A stretch of DNA of 44,386 nt, from NCBI RefSeq assembly GCF_000735345.1, contig NZ_JMPJ01000041.1, positions 1 through 44,386 on the forward strand, read 5' to 3'. The position numbers and the translations under genes were made by a program. The notes beneath the pieces were generated by a model that had not been told where the DNA came from, searched no databases, and saw only the letters and a list, made by a program, of their open reading frames with translations. Every line of letters begins with the position of its first letter. The stretch's first letter is position 1. This DNA is from Ewingella americana ATCC 33852 (lineage in GTDB: Bacteria; Pseudomonadota; Gammaproteobacteria; Enterobacterales; Enterobacteriaceae). Shown here one piece after another: positions 42,693-44,386 of this stretch.

Positions 42693-43358
42693 ATGCAGCA
42701 GGCAAAAAAGAGTCAAATTGGCGGTGCGCTGAGTTTTATGCTTGGTGGATTGATCTATTTATTGGCGGAGAAAATCGCCGCGCTGGGTTGGCGGCAACCG
42801 GCCTACAGTTACATCAATAATTACATTAGCGATCTGGGCGTCGCCCAATGCGGCGTGATGCCGGACGGGCGAGACATCTGCTCGCCACTGTATGGCGTGA
42901 TGAATTCTGGTTTTGCACTAGAGGGCGTGCTGTTTTTCATCGCCTGCTGGCTGTTGCGCCCGTTGTTTAGCGGCCTGTCGGGAAGGCTAATGCTGCTGTT
43001 TGGCCTGCTGCACGGCGTAGGCGGCATTCTCATTGCCCTGTTCCACAGTGAACCTTCTGACACCGTTTTCTTGGGCGTCTCGCTGCATCAGTTCGGGGCA
43101 TTTCTGGCGATTGTCGGCGGGAATCTGACTTTGCTGTGCGCGGGCTGGAGCCAGTGGAATAAGCCCTCGTGGCTGATATTTAGCAGGTTAAGCTGGCTGT
43201 TGGGCGTTTTCGGCCTGCTCAGCGTGGTGGTGCTCACGCGGGATATTCTCCCCACCGGGGTTGCCGAACGCGGCTCAGTGTACAGCATCACTTTTTGGCA
43301 AATCTTCACCGGCATCTCTCTGCTGGTGGCGCGGAGCAATACGCAGCAGGCGGCCTGA
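42693..43358 (+). CDS. DUF998 membrane protein
   Basis: A 221-residue protein with about six membrane helices and the family's opening after a charged N-terminus: GGALSFMLGGLIYLLAE, then YSYINNYISDLGV and CSPLYGVMNSGFALEGVLFF. Function is not established for this family. It starts with ATG 42693, with weak Shine-Dalgarno AAGGGG eight bases upstream, divergent from the GH13 gene (218-bp gap) and convergent with the YbhB-type gene, 18 bp away. Confidence 0.8.
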   Translation: MQQAKKSQIGGALSFMLGGLIYLLAEKIAALGWRQPAYSYINNYISDLGVAQCGVMPDGRDICSPLYGVMNSGFALEGVLFFIACWLLRPLFSGLSGRLMLLFGLLHGVGGILIALFHSEPSDTVFLGVSLHQFGAFLAIVGGNLTLLCAGWSQWNKPSWLIFSRLSWLLGVFGLLSVVVLTRDILPTGVAERGSVYSITFWQIFTGISLLVARSNTQQAA

Positions 43359-43376
43359 AACCGCCTGCGAGTCAGC

Positions 43377-43943
43377 TTATTTGTTACCAAAACGGCCAAT
43401 AATCCCAGCGGCACCTTTGCTGTGTCCGTCGAGTTTTTCAAACAGCTGTTCACGCGTCAGGCCCGCAGGCAGGGCGTCCGGCGCTAAGTCGGTGGCGATC
43501 AGCGTGAAGGTGTAGTGGTGAACCCCGGCGCTAACCGGCGGGCAAGGGCCGTTGTAATGCCCGTTACCCTGCGTGCTTTTCCCGCCAACAAAGCCTTTGC
43601 CTTTCGCCAAATCGTTTTCAGCGAAGCCTTTGGCATCGGGCGAAATCCCATAAGCCACCAGATGATTCACCCCCAGCCCGCCGCGCCCCTCGGGGTCAAC
43701 CATCGTCAATGCCAGACTCTTGGTACCTTCCGGCACATTTTCCCAGCTCAGCGCCGGAGAAGCGTTTTCACCGGTACAGAACTGATTACCTTTGATATTC
43801 CCGGCGAACTTCTGCGCCATCATCTCACCATCTTTAAAGTCGCCAGACTTGAGGGTAAAGATCCCCGCAGCATTAGCCAAAGGCAACCAAGCAGCGAGCG
43901 AGACGGCGAGGGTAGTTTTTAACAGTGTTTTACAAGCGGGCAT
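43377..43943 (-). CDS. YbhB/YbcL (PEBP-like) family protein, exported
   Basis: A 188-residue precursor with a signal peptide (MPACKTLLKTTLAVSLAAWL, cleavage near ANA, residue 26) and the phosphatidylethanolamine-binding-protein fold: NASPALSWENVPEGTKSLAL, MVDPEGRGGLGVNHLVAYGI, GHYNGPCPP and HHYTFTLIATD. These residues line the small ligand pocket of Raf-kinase-inhibitor-like bacterial proteins. E. coli YbcL is also periplasmic, and YbhB is cytoplasmic; the physiological ligand is unknown. Gene ends only 18 bp from the DUF998 gene on the opposite strand, with no terminator hairpin obvious. Confidence 0.88.
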   Translation of the reverse strand: MPACKTLLKTTLAVSLAAWLPLANAAGIFTLKSGDFKDGEMMAQKFAGNIKGNQFCTGENASPALSWENVPEGTKSLALTMVDPEGRGGLGVNHLVAYGISPDAKGFAENDLAKGKGFVGGKSTQGNGHYNGPCPPVSAGVHHYTFTLIATDLAPDALPAGLTREQLFEKLDGHSKGAAGIIGRFGNK

Positions 43944-44074
43944 GTTGAATCCTTGCGATGGGAATGTGTTTGAAAAGCATAGCAGGAGGGGGGAGTTATA
44001 TGCATAACAGGCGGGGAGAGGAAAAGGGGTTAATTGTTATTGAAGGGGGTTTTAATTGCAAATTTTGGGGAATT

Positions 44075-44386
44075 CAAGGTCAAGACCGTGGGCTCGCCGC
44101 CCACACTGGCCCAAAGGTCAAGGTCGTGCGCTGCCGCCACACCGGCCTTAAGAGTCGCCTATCGCCGCGCCTCTTAAGAATCTCCGGCTCTTTACTGCGC
44201 GCTGTCGCTGGCTAAATGGACGTGTTTCAGGGGCTTCCGTTATCCACCGCAAAATGTCGCCGCTTAGGCGGTACCTTCGCTGCGGGATTCAAGCCTTAAG
44301 TCTTGAACCTCTTGCTCAGCGCCATTTTTGACTGCGGTTTTGAGGCATTTCAGCCGTGCCGTTTCAGGGGGGGCTTGTCTTGGGTT
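44075..44386 (+). repeat. Structured intergenic repeat, copy 3 (runs off window end)
   Basis: Same orientation as copy 1 and nearly identical to the minus strand of copy 2 over ~300 bp, from GTGGGCTCGCCGCCCAC to TGTCTTGGGTT. Hairpins: 44147-44158/44167-44178, CCGCTTAGGCGG 44260-44271, TTCAAG 44288-44293 with CTTGAA 44302-44307. It lacks the TTGCGT..ACGCAA hairpin present in the other two. Since copy 2 continues at this point into the CTCCTTCTCC central palindrome, more of the element probably lies beyond 44386. The 43944-44074 stretch before it should hold the promoter of the YbhB-type gene. Confidence 0.82.

Noticed and set aside
1-44386. Insertion sequence, prophage, CRISPR array or tRNA gene
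   Set aside because: I looked for transposase or integrase motifs, regularly spaced repeats and tRNA-like clover stems and saw none.

Overview
The window looks like chromosomal DNA of a flagellated member of the order Enterobacterales. Nearly every gene has a recognisable Escherichia/Salmonella counterpart, FliA and PutP are close to E. coli proteins I can recall, and an ERIC-type repeat is present. The mix (fliB beside fliC, two dipeptide-type binding proteins, an exported GH13 enzyme, a ferrichrome-type TonB receptor) suggests the Serratia/Rahnella/Rouxiella/Ewingella side (Yersiniaceae) rather than E. coli. The genus is an inference I could not test.

Layout. 1-2.9 kb: the end of an MFS transporter, a SnoaL/NTF2-like protein divergent from an AraC regulator, a small unlisted GhoT/OrtT-type toxin gene, and a second AraC regulator. 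3.1-9.7 kb: flagellar filament block with fliD-fliS-fliT on the minus strand, and fliC, fliB, fliA and fliZ on the plus strand. The fliD-fliC gap carries two near-perfect sigma-28 promoters facing outward. 9.8-13.4 kb: cystine/D-cysteine block dcyD, fliY(tcyJ), tcyL, tcyN; tcyN has a one-base frameshift. 13.37-14.18 kb: a gene-free block made of two inverted copies of a structured repeat around a central hairpin. A third copy ends the window (44.08-44.39 kb).

14.2-24.0 kb: putA and putP (proline use) divergent around a 417-bp control region, then Fur-controlled efeUOB (ferrous iron import) with an ERIC element between efeO and efeB. 24.2-28.2 kb: a Tat-exported amidase, a CLC channel/antiporter, and phoH behind a Pho box and a leader of almost 600 bp. 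In E. coli put, efe and phoH are directly adjacent, so the amidase and CLC genes are extra here. 28.3-31.2 kb: chaA opposite chaB and chaC. 31.4-33.6 kb: a Fur-controlled TonB-dependent siderophore receptor. 33.8-40.7 kb: a complete dipeptide/oligopeptide ABC transporter operon (binding protein, two permeases, two ATPases) followed by a paralogous second binding protein. 40.7-43.9 kb: an exported GH13 glycosidase, a DUF998 membrane protein and an exported YbhB/YbcL protein.

Most of the window is ordinary core chromosome. The main points worth a second look are the three-copy repeat whose stems change in a compensatory way, the orphan GhoT/OrtT gene, the tcyN frameshift and the long phoH leader. 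I saw no phage, insertion sequence, tRNA, rRNA or CRISPR array.
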